Positions 1-8,660 of a stretch of 25,445 nucleotides of DNA are shown here, piece after piece; position 1 is the first letter of the stretch; each line of letters begins with the position of its first letter. The position numbers were made by a program, and so were the translations under genes. Origin of the DNA: JAEUSG01 sp964590225. GTDB taxonomy: Bacteria > Fibrobacterota > OXYB2-FULL-49-7 > JAEUSG01. Below the pieces are notes generated by a model. The model searched no databases and was not told the origin of the DNA. It saw nothing but the letters and a program-made list of their open reading frames with translations. The stretch is taken from positions 1-25,445 of the forward strand of contig CAZPWS010000048.1 in NCBI GenBank assembly GCA_964590225.1, read 5' to 3'.

Positions 1-633
1 TTTTTGGACATAGAAGGTTGGCTGAGTGATTATGAGTGGTCTCTTCTGAATGTTTCAGAACAGGATATAACATATTTAGAAAAACGGCTGAATCTTGCGG
101 AAATATTGATAAAGATGTTTTCGGAAGAGGTCAAAGCAATTGTGTACTGGCGTTGTATATATGCAGAATCGCTTTTTAAAATGGGAAAGAGCGAAGAGGC
201 CGAGAAATTATTTGAAATTTTAACTTCAGATAATCAGAAAAACGCATGGAACTGGATAATATGGTCGGACTGTTATGTAAAAATAAAAGAATTTGAGAAG
301 TCTGAGCGCTTGCTCTCTCAGGCTGTTGGTGCTTGCGAAAAGGAACATCAAGACTATTCTGAAATATTGGAAAGATTAGTTGATTTATATATGGAATGGG
401 AACAGCCTGAAAAGCTTGCAAAAGCGAATGAGCAGCTTCTGGAGTGGAGAGAACAATACGAATTGGATGATGAAGAGTATGAAGATGACTTTAATTTTGA
501 TGATGAATACGCCAGCGATGGATTTGATATTTACAATCCCAAGCCTAAAATTAAAAATGAACTTGAAAAAATAGGTCGCAACGATCCTTGCCCATGCGGT
601 TCAGGCATGAAATTTAAAAAGTGCTGTGGCTAA
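1..633 (+). CDS. SEC-C motif protein with TPR-like helical region (5' end outside window)
   Basis: The reading frame is open to the left edge, so the true start may lie upstream; a TTG at position 4 is the first possible start in view. The protein ends with a SEC-C zinc-binding motif, NDPCPCGSGMKFKKCCG, with the C-x-C-x8-C-C spacing known from the SecA tail. The preceding 130 or so residues are helical and rich in Trp, Glu and Leu and look like degenerate tetratricopeptide repeats. A very acidic linker (many Asp/Glu, around positions 465-515) separates the two parts. SEC-C tails bind zinc and mediate protein or ribosome contacts, and TPR-plus-SEC-C proteins are common and mostly uncharacterised. 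It converges on the DUF1538 gene. Specific function unknown. Confidence 0.75.
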   Translation, partial: FLDIEGWLSDYEWSLLNVSEQDITYLEKRLNLAEILIKMFSEEVKAIVYWRCIYAESLFKMGKSEEAEKLFEILTSDNQKNAWNWIIWSDCYVKIKEFEKSERLLSQAVGACEKEHQDYSEILERLVDLYMEWEQPEKLAKANEQLLEWREQYELDDEEYEDDFNFDDEYASDGFDIYNPKPKIKNELEKIGRNDPCPCGSGMKFKKCCG

Positions 634-687
634 TACTTAAGATTTATAAATTTGCATTGGTAATTTCTTCAAATGCCAAGTTCGGGT

Positions 688-2649
688 TTATCCGTTATCG
701 GATTCTCTTGCAGCTTTTCTATTACTATTAACAAAAAGCCCCACAATAAGAACTACAAGAATAGGGCAGACCGACGCCATTGAAAGAATACCAAAACCCT
801 CAACAATGCCCAGCTGACCTCCTATGCCGAGCCCTATAGCAAGGACAAGTGGAACCGTTATCGGTCCGGTGGTTACACCTGCGCTGTCCCACGCAATATT
901 AACAAACTCATCGGTTGATAGTTTGCTAATCAGGATCAGTAGCAGATATGGCGGAACAAGCATATAAGCAAGCGGTATGTTCCATATAATTTTTGCGATG
1001 CCAAAGAGCATGCCAAGCCCAACGCCACCGGCAACCGACTGTATAAGCAGGGTTTTCTTAAATGTCCCTACGGTTAATTCTTCAACAGTCATCCCAAGGG
1101 CATTAAGGGCAGGTTCCGCCAGCGTTGCACCGTAACCCATTATGAAGGCAAAAAGTAAAACTACAAGAAAACCAGTTATGCTGCCCTCTCCACCAAAAAG
1201 AGGGCCTTTTGTTGGTATAAACTGGTAGTCGAGAGTTTCTTTATTGAGATTAGTTTCATTGTAGGGTATTTCAATGAAACGGCCATTTATCTTTGAAAAA
1301 AAGAACCGTTCTCTGGTTCCGTCTTTGTTAAGCGATGTGTGTACAACCGTTGTGTCGAACGATGGTATAACGCTCTTATTAGAAATTAATTCAATTTTTG
1401 TAAATGATGAGGGGATGTTTTTTCCAAGGCCGTTGCCAAGCCTTGAAAGGCCAGCCTCAATACCGATATTAAAAAGTGACATTCCGATTATAGCAAGTAT
1501 TATTCCAAGTGTGATTTCATCTCTTTTGGAAAGTTTTTCCCTAACAAAGACGATAAATATAAGTAGCAGAAAGAGCGACAGAGGAAGTATAGCTTGAAGA
1601 GCCGCGAAGCTATTGCGTGAAACAAGATCGGCCACATTGAATTCGTTTTCTGTGGTCGGGTTATTTAGCGACATAGCGATATATGCACTCAAGGAGTCTC
1701 TATTACCTGCGAACAGCGCAAGCTGTGTTTCGAAGTGACAGTTTTTTACAGCGTATTGTATTGTCTCTTCGTTTGTACCAAAAACAGCCTTAACTTTTTC
1801 TCTGTTGTGAACTGCAAAAAATTCCTGTTCGGAAGAAGGGGGAGGCATTTCTGGAAGCAAAGAAAAACCCAACAAAAAAACGGCAATAATAGGAAAAAGA
1901 GAAGCAAGCGTAACCACACCAAAACCGCCGGAAGAATCTCCGCCACCTTTTGACATTACGCGGCTAATGCCTATACCAAGCGCCAGTACAAGCGGTACCG
2001 TAACCGGCCCTGTTGTTACTCCTCCGCAATCCCACGCAAGGCCAATTAGATGCTTGACATTATCATTAAATGCTGACCAGAGCGTAATTACCGACAAAAG
2101 AGGAATAAGTATGTATATAAAGATTTTTAGCGACCAGCCGTAAATAAAACGCAGCATACCAAATAAAACTGCAATACCAACCCCCGCGCCAACGGCGTAA
2201 ACAAGAGAGGAGGAGTGGCGGTTGAGAATTGTGAATAATAGAGGAGCGTTCCATGGGCGAACGGACATTCCGGCAGCCTTTAATACACCAATTGCCGGTT
2301 CGGCAAATGTTGCTCCAACTCCGAGAATAAACGAAAAAACTAAAATTACCGGCAGCTTGGTTTTTTGTGGCAGTTTTATTCCGATTATTTCTCCAAGCGG
2401 CATTAAACCGAGAAAAAGGCCTTCCATAAAAAACGCAAGGCCTATTATAACTACGGCAATGCCTGCGGCAATTATAGAAGCGTCACTTATAGAAATTTTT
2501 AAAACAACTGTTTGAAATAGAACAAGATATGCAACAATAAGTGATACCGATTGGATTTGGGCGAGTATCTTTTTTTTTGTGTAAGGGAAAAGAAGACCAA
2601 TCTTTTGCCCCACAGTAAGCTTGCCAGCGATCTGCTGCGGTGTACCCAT
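688..2649 (-). CDS. DUF1538 family integral membrane protein, two-repeat form
   Basis: A 653-residue, very hydrophobic protein with about a dozen predicted membrane segments. It is an internal duplication. The N-terminal half carries GVGATFAEPAIGVL followed by WDCGGVTTGPVTVPLVLALG, and the C-terminal half carries GYGATLAEPALNALG followed by WDSAGVTTGPITVPLVLAIG. These paired motifs identify the DUF1538 family, a presumed transporter or channel of unknown substrate. A soluble stretch of about 80 residues just before the C-terminal repeat may form an extracytoplasmic domain. ATG start at 2649 with GGGAG just upstream. The gene lies 78 bases downstream of tRNA-Cys on the same strand, so it may be read through from the tRNA promoter. 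Family assignment is firm; transport activity is inference. Confidence 0.88.
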   Translation of the reverse strand: MGTPQQIAGKLTVGQKIGLLFPYTKKKILAQIQSVSLIVAYLVLFQTVVLKISISDASIIAAGIAVVIIGLAFFMEGLFLGLMPLGEIIGIKLPQKTKLPVILVFSFILGVGATFAEPAIGVLKAAGMSVRPWNAPLLFTILNRHSSSLVYAVGAGVGIAVLFGMLRFIYGWSLKIFIYILIPLLSVITLWSAFNDNVKHLIGLAWDCGGVTTGPVTVPLVLALGIGISRVMSKGGGDSSGGFGVVTLASLFPIIAVFLLGFSLLPEMPPPSSEQEFFAVHNREKVKAVFGTNEETIQYAVKNCHFETQLALFAGNRDSLSAYIAMSLNNPTTENEFNVADLVSRNSFAALQAILPLSLFLLLIFIVFVREKLSKRDEITLGIILAIIGMSLFNIGIEAGLSRLGNGLGKNIPSSFTKIELISNKSVIPSFDTTVVHTSLNKDGTRERFFFSKINGRFIEIPYNETNLNKETLDYQFIPTKGPLFGGEGSITGFLVVLLFAFIMGYGATLAEPALNALGMTVEELTVGTFKKTLLIQSVAGGVGLGMLFGIAKIIWNIPLAYMLVPPYLLLILISKLSTDEFVNIAWDSAGVTTGPITVPLVLAIGLGIGGQLGIVEGFGILSMASVCPILVVLIVGLFVNSNRKAARESDNG

Positions 2650-2727
2650 TTTACTCCCGTCTTCTCTCTACTGCTTTTGCCGACTTTAACGGTTTGTATG
2701 GTCGGGCCAAGAATGGTAAAAAGAAAA

Positions 2728-2800
2728 AGGTGACACCCGGATTCGAACCGGGGAATAAAGGTTTTGCAGACCTTGGCCTTACCAACTTGGCGATGTCACC
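2728..2800 (-). tRNA. tRNA-Cys (anticodon GCA)
   Basis: Read on the minus strand, a 7-bp acceptor stem GGTGACA/TGTCACC closes a cloverleaf with a D-arm, an anticodon loop containing GCA (plus-strand tgc at 2765-2767), and a T-arm with GGTTCGAATCC. The discriminator base is U, as usual for tRNA-Cys. The 3' CCA is not encoded and must be added after transcription. T-rich sequence follows the 3' end. Confidence 0.95.
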
Positions 2801-2987
2801 AATCAACAATCGACCGCGATAAAATAACAAAATTGTTATCGTTAATGATATATTAATAACTAATTTTTATGCTGGAAACGAAAAAGACGGTTTCGCTTCT
2901 AACGCCTTAGTGTAGGATTGTTGCGCTAAGGGTAATATGTACCGTCGGGAATTAAGCAACTAACTTAATAAAACTACAGGGGATACA
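2801..2987. other. Divergent intergenic region, tRNA-Cys / hpf
   Basis: This 187-base AT-rich spacer must hold the promoters for tRNA-Cys (minus) and the hpf-pts run (plus). I could not pick a convincing -35/-10 pair for either. It contains a 7-2-7 inverted repeat, ATAACAA/TTGTTAT, around 2824-2839, a short stem GAAAC/GTTTC (2875-2879/2890-2894), and a stem CCTTAG/CTAAGG with a 15-base loop (2905-2910/2926-2931) in the probable hpf leader. No coding potential is seen. Confidence 0.5.
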
Positions 2988-3341
2988 ATGAATGTACAGT
3001 TCACGGCCCGCCATTTTCATGCCTCCGATTCGTTAAAGGAAAGTGTTGTTGGAAGAACGCAGGAACTTATCAAATTTTATGAAAATATTACTTCGGCGCA
3101 CATAGTACTTGATGCCGAGGACGATCTTCGGAAAAAGGCGGAAATAATACTTAGTACAAGGGGTAAGAGCATAACAGGAAAAGCGGAAGACGAAAAAATG
3201 GGAGCAGCCATTGAATCCGTCTTTGCTAAGGTAGAGCGACAGCTTAAAAAGCAGAACGAAAAAGTCAAGGGACACAAAGAGAGGGGAATAAAAAATACCC
3301 TCGCTGATATGTCTGACATTCACTCATCGACGGAGGAATAA
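2988..3341 (+). CDS. hpf: Ribosome hibernation-promoting factor (HPF/RaiA family)
   Basis: A 117-residue protein matching the short HPF/YfiA fold. It begins MNVQFTARHFHASDSLKESV, followed by the conserved beta-strand and helix pattern with AHIVLDAEDD and a basic C-terminal helix. Family members bind the 30S decoding centre in slow growth and hold ribosomes inactive. It lacks the dimerising C-terminal domain of long HPF, so it should act like short HPF. ATG start with AGGGG six bases upstream. It heads the run with hprK only 8 bases downstream. Hpf beside PTS-regulation genes is a known arrangement in Proteobacteria (the rpoN-hpf-ptsN region), which suggests a shared nutrient signal here. The identity is confident; the regulatory link is inference. 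Confidence 0.9.
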   Translation: MNVQFTARHFHASDSLKESVVGRTQELIKFYENITSAHIVLDAEDDLRKKAEIILSTRGKSITGKAEDEKMGAAIESVFAKVERQLKKQNEKVKGHKERGIKNTLADMSDIHSSTEE

Positions 3342-3349
3342 ATTTAAAA

Positions 3350-4345
3350 TTGGCGGATAATTCGATAAAAGGTGATTTTTGCCTTGATATCCCAAAAAAG
3401 AAACTCACTATTGGTGAACTCTTTAACAGTGGTGCTGCAGACTTTAAAATAGAGCTGCTTACCGGCAAGGAAAGCCTTTCAAGAGAGATAGATAAGGCAG
3501 ATCTCCATTTTCCAGGTCTTGCCCTTACTGGTTTTTTTTACCATTTTCATGGTGATAAAATTCAGTTTATCGCAGATATGGAGTGGCATTATCTCGATTC
3601 ACTCTCTTCCGACAAGCGAAAGGAGTGTGTCGGGACCCTTTGTAGCTATAAAATGCCTGCAATAGTAATTACCAGCGGCAGGAAAGCGCATGATGAGCTT
3701 CTTGCAGCAGCCGATTTATACAAGGTTCCTGTTTACAGAACAACCCTTGCTTCTAACGAGGCGAGCAAGAGAATTCAGCAGTACCTTGATGACTATTTTG
3801 CACCGCGGCTTACAATGCACGCCACACTTATTGATGTTTACGGAATAGGCATGCTGTACACCGGAAAAAGCGGAATTGGTAAAAGCGAATGTGCCCTCGA
3901 CCTTATTGAAAGGGGACATCGGCTTGTCGCAGATGATATTGTTAACATAGTACGAAGAGACAATGCTCTTGTCGGAACGGGGAGCCCGCTTTTAGGGCAT
4001 CATATGGAAATACGGGGGATTGGCATTATTGATATTGAGGCGCTTTTCGGTATAAGAGCCATTCGTTTAGACAAAAAGATAGAAGCCGTTGTGGAGTTGG
4101 TGCGGTGGGATCCAAAAATGGATTTTGACAGATTGGGAATAATGGAAAATACGGTTGATCTCCTAGGATTAAGTATTGACAAAGTAACAATACCAATTTT
4201 TCCAGGGAAAAATATTACAGTGATTTCTGAGGTTATTGCCATGAATATACTTCTCAAGTACAATGGAATTAATACTGCCAAGGAGTTTAACCAGAGGCTT
4301 CTTGACGCATTGGAAGCAAAACGAAGACAGCGATTGCATGAATAG
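3350..4345 (+). CDS. hprK: HPr kinase/phosphorylase
   Basis: A 331-residue, full-length HprK. The N-terminal DRTGG-like domain is followed by the kinase domain with catalytic-region His157 in HATLIDVYGIG, a Walker A loop GKSGIGKS at residues 172-179, LVADDIVNI, and the signature EIRGIGIIDIEALFG. HprK phosphorylates and dephosphorylates Ser46 of HPr in response to metabolites such as ATP, fructose bisphosphate and phosphate. Its partner HPr is encoded two genes downstream and has Ser46. TTG is the start, with GGAGG 13 bases upstream that overlaps the hpf stop region, so translation is probably coupled. All motifs needed for both activities are visible. Confidence 0.95.
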   Translation: MADNSIKGDFCLDIPKKKLTIGELFNSGAADFKIELLTGKESLSREIDKADLHFPGLALTGFFYHFHGDKIQFIADMEWHYLDSLSSDKRKECVGTLCSYKMPAIVITSGRKAHDELLAAADLYKVPVYRTTLASNEASKRIQQYLDDYFAPRLTMHATLIDVYGIGMLYTGKSGIGKSECALDLIERGHRLVADDIVNIVRRDNALVGTGSPLLGHHMEIRGIGIIDIEALFGIRAIRLDKKIEAVVELVRWDPKMDFDRLGIMENTVDLLGLSIDKVTIPIFPGKNITVISEVIAMNILLKYNGINTAKEFNQRLLDALEAKRRQRLHE

Positions 4346-4358
4346 GGGGTTATAGAAG

Positions 4359-5264
4359 ATGCACACAAAAAGAATGGATTTTATTGTTGGACTGGTTATT
4401 ACCGTATCGATAGCCATACTGGTGTTCGGAATAATGTACCTCAAGGAATACAGTTTTGGCAAAGAGACAAGGATTATTACCGCTTCGTTTGTGGATGTTG
4501 GTACGCTGACCGATGGCGATCCTGTTAAGATCAACGGTGTTAAGATGGGTAAAGTGATAAAAAGGAGGCTAATTGATGGGGCGGTTCTTGTTGATATGGA
4601 AATAGACGCTTCCATTAATATTCCGGATGATTCCAGAGTTACAATTCAGAATGTTGGAATCATGGGAGAAAGAATGGTGGGAATACGGCTTGGACAGTCC
4701 GCAAAATATGTTGAACAGGGCACGCCCATGAAAGGGTATTTCGACAGCGGTATAGCGGAAGCAATGGGAATGCTCGGAGATGTTTTTGGAGATGCACAAA
4801 AACTTGTTAAAGAAATTGGCGTTCTTCTAGATCAAACTGTTGCGAACGAAGAATTCCTTCGCATATTCAAGTCTATAACAGAAAGGCTTGATCGCTTAAC
4901 TCTGGCCGTTGATAGAATGGTTGTAGGCAACGAGACAGCTGTAAACACAATTGTTAAGGACTTGAAAGCTACAACGGGAGATGTTCGCGCTATTATCGAT
5001 GGAAACAAGAACAAGATAGATAACATCGTTGGAGGCCTTTCTACATCGGTTGACAAGGTCGGCTCTATAGCCACACAGGGAGAGAAAATTGCCGACAGGG
5101 TTGATGCTCTGCTTGAGAAAATTAACAGCGATAGCAGTCTTGTAAATAAGATTCTTGCCGATCAACGGCTTTATGGTATGCTAAAAAGTACCGTACAGGA
5201 AGCCGATTCGCTCTTAAAATCAATAAATAAAACGGGAAAACTTAAAGTAAAGATAGGTTTCTAA
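4359..5264 (+). CDS. MCE/MlaD-family substrate-binding protein
   Basis: A 301-residue protein with one N-terminal membrane anchor (about residues 7-28) and then an MCE domain (about 36-115) with the typical VGTLTDGDPVKINGVKMGKV and NVGIMGERMVGIRLG segments. The C-terminal 180 residues are mostly helical, as in MlaD/PqiB/Mce proteins that form hexameric rings with a helical needle or barrel. These proteins carry lipids between the inner and outer membranes with an MlaE permease and MlaF ATPase; neither partner is in this window. The gene sits between hprK and ptsH, 13 bases after the first and 3 bases before the second, so it is part of the same transcript. Family assignment is strong; cargo is unknown. 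Confidence 0.87.
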   Translation: MHTKRMDFIVGLVITVSIAILVFGIMYLKEYSFGKETRIITASFVDVGTLTDGDPVKINGVKMGKVIKRRLIDGAVLVDMEIDASINIPDDSRVTIQNVGIMGERMVGIRLGQSAKYVEQGTPMKGYFDSGIAEAMGMLGDVFGDAQKLVKEIGVLLDQTVANEEFLRIFKSITERLDRLTLAVDRMVVGNETAVNTIVKDLKATTGDVRAIIDGNKNKIDNIVGGLSTSVDKVGSIATQGEKIADRVDALLEKINSDSSLVNKILADQRLYGMLKSTVQEADSLLKSINKTGKLKVKIGF

Positions 5265-5267
5265 CTT

Positions 5268-5546
5268 ATGATAGAGAAGGAAATAACAATTAAAAACAAA
5301 TACGGTCTTCATGCAAGACCGTCGGCGGCATTTGTGCAGGCCGCGAACCAATTTGAATCGGAAATTATACTTGTTAATGACGATAGAATAGCTAATGGAA
5401 AAAGCATTATTAGCCTCATGGTGTTGGCAGCCGAATCGGGCGCAGTAGTAAAACTCAAGATAGACGGTCCGGACGAGGCCGATGCCATGGAAGCTCTCGA
5501 AACCCTTATTAATAACAAGTTCAATTTAAAGGAAGAGGATTTTTGA
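5268..5546 (+). CDS. ptsH: Phosphocarrier protein HPr
   Basis: A 92-residue HPr. The active-site loop KYGLHARPSAAF places His15 for phosphotransfer from Enzyme I, and NGKSIISLMVLAA places Ser46, the residue phosphorylated by HprK. HPr passes phosphate from Enzyme I to sugar-specific EIIA proteins and, when Ser46 is phosphorylated, serves as a regulatory signal. The first ATG is 3 bases after the MCE gene stop. Both phosphorylation sites match canonical numbering exactly, supporting a working HprK-HPr circuit. Confidence 0.96.
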   Translation: MIEKEITIKNKYGLHARPSAAFVQAANQFESEIILVNDDRIANGKSIISLMVLAAESGAVVKLKIDGPDEADAMEALETLINNKFNLKEEDF

Positions 5547-5571
5547 GAATAGTGAAACATAGGAATCTTTT

Positions 5572-7347
5572 GTGCGCCTATTAAAGGGAATACCCGTTTC
5601 GCCCGGAATAGCGGTGGGCCGTGTTCATATAATTGAGCAAGAAGAGCATATTATTCATGAAGTCAAATTGACTAACGACGATGATATCAAGCGGGAAATT
5701 TCAAATTTTGGAAATGCACTTGATGTAACAAAAAAAGAACTTCAAGATGTTAAGCGAAAGCTGGTGAGACACGCTGGTGCAGAGGAAGAAGCAATACTCG
5801 ATGCGCAAATCAGGCTTCTTTCCGATCCGCTAATTGTAAATAAAACCGTGGCCGCCATAAAAGCGGATAAAAAGAACGCTGCCTTTATTTTTAAACAGAG
5901 GGTAGAGGAGGTTTTGTCCTCGTTGCAATCGGTAAAGGACAAATATCTGCTCGATAGGGTGCATGAAATACGGGATATTTATCACAGGGTTCTTAACCAT
6001 CTGCTTGAAGACTACCCGGAAGGAATTCTTTCAATATCCGGCAACGAGAAAATTCTTCTTGGTGCGCATAGTCTTCCGCCTTATGAGTTTGTCCATTTTG
6101 CGAAAAAAAGTGTGTTTGGCGTGGTAACTGAGGTTGGTGGAGAAACCTCGCATTTTTCCATTATAGCAAGGGCGTTTGAAATTCCAGCCGTAGTTGGTTG
6201 TGAGCAGTTCTTACGCTTTGCAAAAACCGGACAAACTGTTATAGTAGATGGTTTTAACGGGCATGTTGTATTGAATCCGGATGCAGCGACACTTGAAAGG
6301 TACAATAAACTTAAAGAAAAATGGCGCTTGGAAGTTAAGCAGCTACTCCTTATTAAAGACTTACCATGTGAAACCGAAGACGGTAAATTAGTTGATCTTT
6401 CGGCTAATGTGGAACTTCCTACAGAACTTGATTCGGTTATCAGTCATGGGGCAAAAAGCATTGGCTTGTGCAGAACAGAATTCCTGTTTATGCTCAGGCC
6501 CAAACAGCCCGAAGAAGAAGAGCAGTTTAATATATATCGTGACTATCTTGAGCGGATGAAAAGTGGCTTTGTTGTTATCAGGACGCTTGATATAGGAGGG
6601 GATAAGATTACTGGTCCCTCTGCAAATAGTGAGAGGGAGGCAAATCCGGCGATGGGCTTTAGGGCCGTTCGCCTTTGTCTTGATGACACCAAACTGTTTA
6701 GAACACAACTTAGAGCCATTTTAAGGGCGTCTGTTTATGGGCAGCTCAAAATCATGTTTCCTATGGTAAGTACATATACCGAACTAAAAAAGGTACTTGA
6801 CTTTTACAGGAGTATTGAAAAAGAGCTAATAAACGAAAAAATACCCGTGGCTTCCAATATCGAAGTGGGCACAATGATTGAAGTGCCGGCTGCTGCGCTT
6901 TGCGCTGAGGCTCTTGCTAAAGAGGTTGATTTCTTTTCTATTGGAACCAACGATCTTGCTCAGTTTATGCTTGCTGTAGATAGGGGCAATAAAAGCGTTG
7001 CCCATCTTTACGACCCTTTAAACCCAGCACTTTTGAGAATGATACAGTTTGTTGTTAACGCAGGGCATAAAAAAGGTATTTGGGTGGGGGTGTGTGGAGA
7101 AATGGCTGGTCATCCTCTTACTGCTCTTATTCTTCTTGGGATGGGGGTTGATGAACTTTCCATGAATCCTGCATCTATACTTGAAATAAAAAAATTATTT
7201 CGATCGGTTTCCTACGACGAAATGCGTTCTCTTGTAAAACATGCGCTGCTTCTTGAAAGTGCCTCTGAAATACGGTTATTTTTCCAGAAGGAACTTCGTA
7301 GAAAAGTAAATTTAGCTTCAAGACTTAACTCAATGTTTGGAATATGA
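5572..7347 (+). CDS. ptsI: PTS Enzyme I (phosphoenolpyruvate-protein phosphotransferase)
   Basis: A 591-residue, full-length Enzyme I. It transfers phosphate from PEP to its own histidine and then to HPr. The N-terminal HPr-binding and swivelling domains lead to GGETSHFSIIARAFEIPAVV with active-site His194. The C-terminal PEP-binding barrel contains SIGTNDLAQFMLAVDRGN and GVCGEMAGHP with conserved Cys508. The GTG start at 5572 gives the standard opening RLLKGIPVSPGIAVG and has AGGAA about 8 bases upstream. The last four bases overlap the start of hom (ATGA), so the two are translationally coupled. No Enzyme II gene is present nearby. Confidence 0.96.
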   Translation: MRLLKGIPVSPGIAVGRVHIIEQEEHIIHEVKLTNDDDIKREISNFGNALDVTKKELQDVKRKLVRHAGAEEEAILDAQIRLLSDPLIVNKTVAAIKADKKNAAFIFKQRVEEVLSSLQSVKDKYLLDRVHEIRDIYHRVLNHLLEDYPEGILSISGNEKILLGAHSLPPYEFVHFAKKSVFGVVTEVGGETSHFSIIARAFEIPAVVGCEQFLRFAKTGQTVIVDGFNGHVVLNPDAATLERYNKLKEKWRLEVKQLLLIKDLPCETEDGKLVDLSANVELPTELDSVISHGAKSIGLCRTEFLFMLRPKQPEEEEQFNIYRDYLERMKSGFVVIRTLDIGGDKITGPSANSEREANPAMGFRAVRLCLDDTKLFRTQLRAILRASVYGQLKIMFPMVSTYTELKKVLDFYRSIEKELINEKIPVASNIEVGTMIEVPAAALCAEALAKEVDFFSIGTNDLAQFMLAVDRGNKSVAHLYDPLNPALLRMIQFVVNAGHKKGIWVGVCGEMAGHPLTALILLGMGVDELSMNPASILEIKKLFRSVSYDEMRSLVKHALLLESASEIRLFFQKELRRKVNLASRLNSMFGI

Positions 7348-8648
7348 AAAAAACAAAAATTGCTATTATTGGTCTCGGCACGGTTGGTGGCGGCACTTAT
7401 AAAATTCTAACAAACGAGCGGCAACGGCTCGAAAAACAGTATGGAGTGGATCTCATAGTCGCAGGGGTGTCGGATACACGAAGGGAAGTGGTCAAACAGT
7501 TTTCAATTCCGGAGTCTATCTTTACAACAGACTATAAACAGCTTATTACCAATAAAGAGATTGACATCGTGGTTGAGCTTGTTGGCGGTACAACTATTGC
7601 GGGAAATATGGTGCGCGAAGCTCTTCAACATGGAAAACATGTTGTTACTGCCAATAAAGCACTTCTTGCCGATCAAGGAGACGCTCTTTTTTCGCTTGCC
7701 GATGAGAAAAATCGTACCATAGGCTTTGAGGCTTCGGTATGCGGTGGAATACCGGTGATTGGAGCATTGCGTGACGGCCTTGCAGCAAATGGAATTGTAT
7801 CGATATTCGGCATACTTAACGGGACCGCTAATTATATATTGACAAAAATGAGATTCGATAAAATGTCTTTTAAAAATGCCCTGGTTGAGGCTCAAAGGCT
7901 CGGTTTTGCTGAAGCTGATCCCACAAGCGATGTCGAGGGTATTGATTCCGCGAACAAACTTGCAATACTTTCATCCATGGCTTTTGGCCGTTTTTATCAC
8001 CGTGATTCTGTATATGTTGAAGGTATAACAGAAATTACCGACCTTGATATTGCGTATGCAGGAGAAATGGGTTTTGTAATAAAACTTTTGGGTGTTGCGA
8101 AGCTAACAAAAAGCGGAGTGCCGTCTCTTTCGGTAGCGCCCACTCTTATTCCGGCAGATGAAATTATTGCCGAAGTAAATCACGAATATAACGGAGTTTT
8201 TATAGAAGGCAATTTTGTGGGGCATACGCTTTACACCGGGAAGGGTGCGGGTAGCCTTCCCACTGGTAGCGCTGTTGTGAGCGATGTAATTAGAATTGCT
8301 TCCATGCCGAACGGTGCCTCTCCTGCATACGGAATGCATTACAAAAAAGAAAAAGGGGTTGTTCTTCCATTTGACGAAAATGAGGCTGAGTATTATCTAA
8401 GGCTAACGGCGGCGGATAAACCGGGCGTTATGGCAAGAATCTCAGGCGAGCTTGGAAATCGTTCAATAAGCATTGCCATGCTCATGCAAAAGGAGACTAC
8501 CGCAGACGGAAATGCAGTCATAGTGATTCAAACACATAAAACAACACACGGACAAATCGTAGAGGCTGTTAAATCTCTATCGTCACTTGATATTGTGAGC
8601 GCTCCAATAATCAAATTCAGAATTATCCGTGATCTATATACGGCATAA
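7344..8648 (+). CDS. hom: Homoserine dehydrogenase
   Basis: A 434-residue NAD(P)-dependent homoserine dehydrogenase, which reduces aspartate semialdehyde to homoserine on the way to threonine and methionine. It has an N-terminal Rossmann motif GLGTVGGGTYKIL, the VTANKALLA segment, the substrate-site region GFAEADPTSDVEGID, and GKGAGSLPTGSAVVSDV. A C-terminal ACT domain (from about residue 350, RLTAADKPGVMARISGEL) suggests allosteric feedback, usually by threonine. Length is normal for the monofunctional type; there is no aspartokinase fusion. It starts inside the ptsI stop and ends 12 bases before ptb. Its position in a PTS run is unusual but the identity is not in doubt. Confidence 0.96.
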   Translation: MKKTKIAIIGLGTVGGGTYKILTNERQRLEKQYGVDLIVAGVSDTRREVVKQFSIPESIFTTDYKQLITNKEIDIVVELVGGTTIAGNMVREALQHGKHVVTANKALLADQGDALFSLADEKNRTIGFEASVCGGIPVIGALRDGLAANGIVSIFGILNGTANYILTKMRFDKMSFKNALVEAQRLGFAEADPTSDVEGIDSANKLAILSSMAFGRFYHRDSVYVEGITEITDLDIAYAGEMGFVIKLLGVAKLTKSGVPSLSVAPTLIPADEIIAEVNHEYNGVFIEGNFVGHTLYTGKGAGSLPTGSAVVSDVIRIASMPNGASPAYGMHYKKEKGVVLPFDENEAEYYLRLTAADKPGVMARISGELGNRSISIAMLMQKETTADGNAVIVIQTHKTTHGQIVEAVKSLSSLDIVSAPIIKFRIIRDLYTA

Positions 8649-8660
8649 ACATAGCATACC

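Noticed and set aside
634..687. Possible terminator between the SEC-C gene and DUF1538
   Set aside because: Only a 7-bp stem with a bulge and a 13-base loop can be drawn, with no T-tract on either strand.
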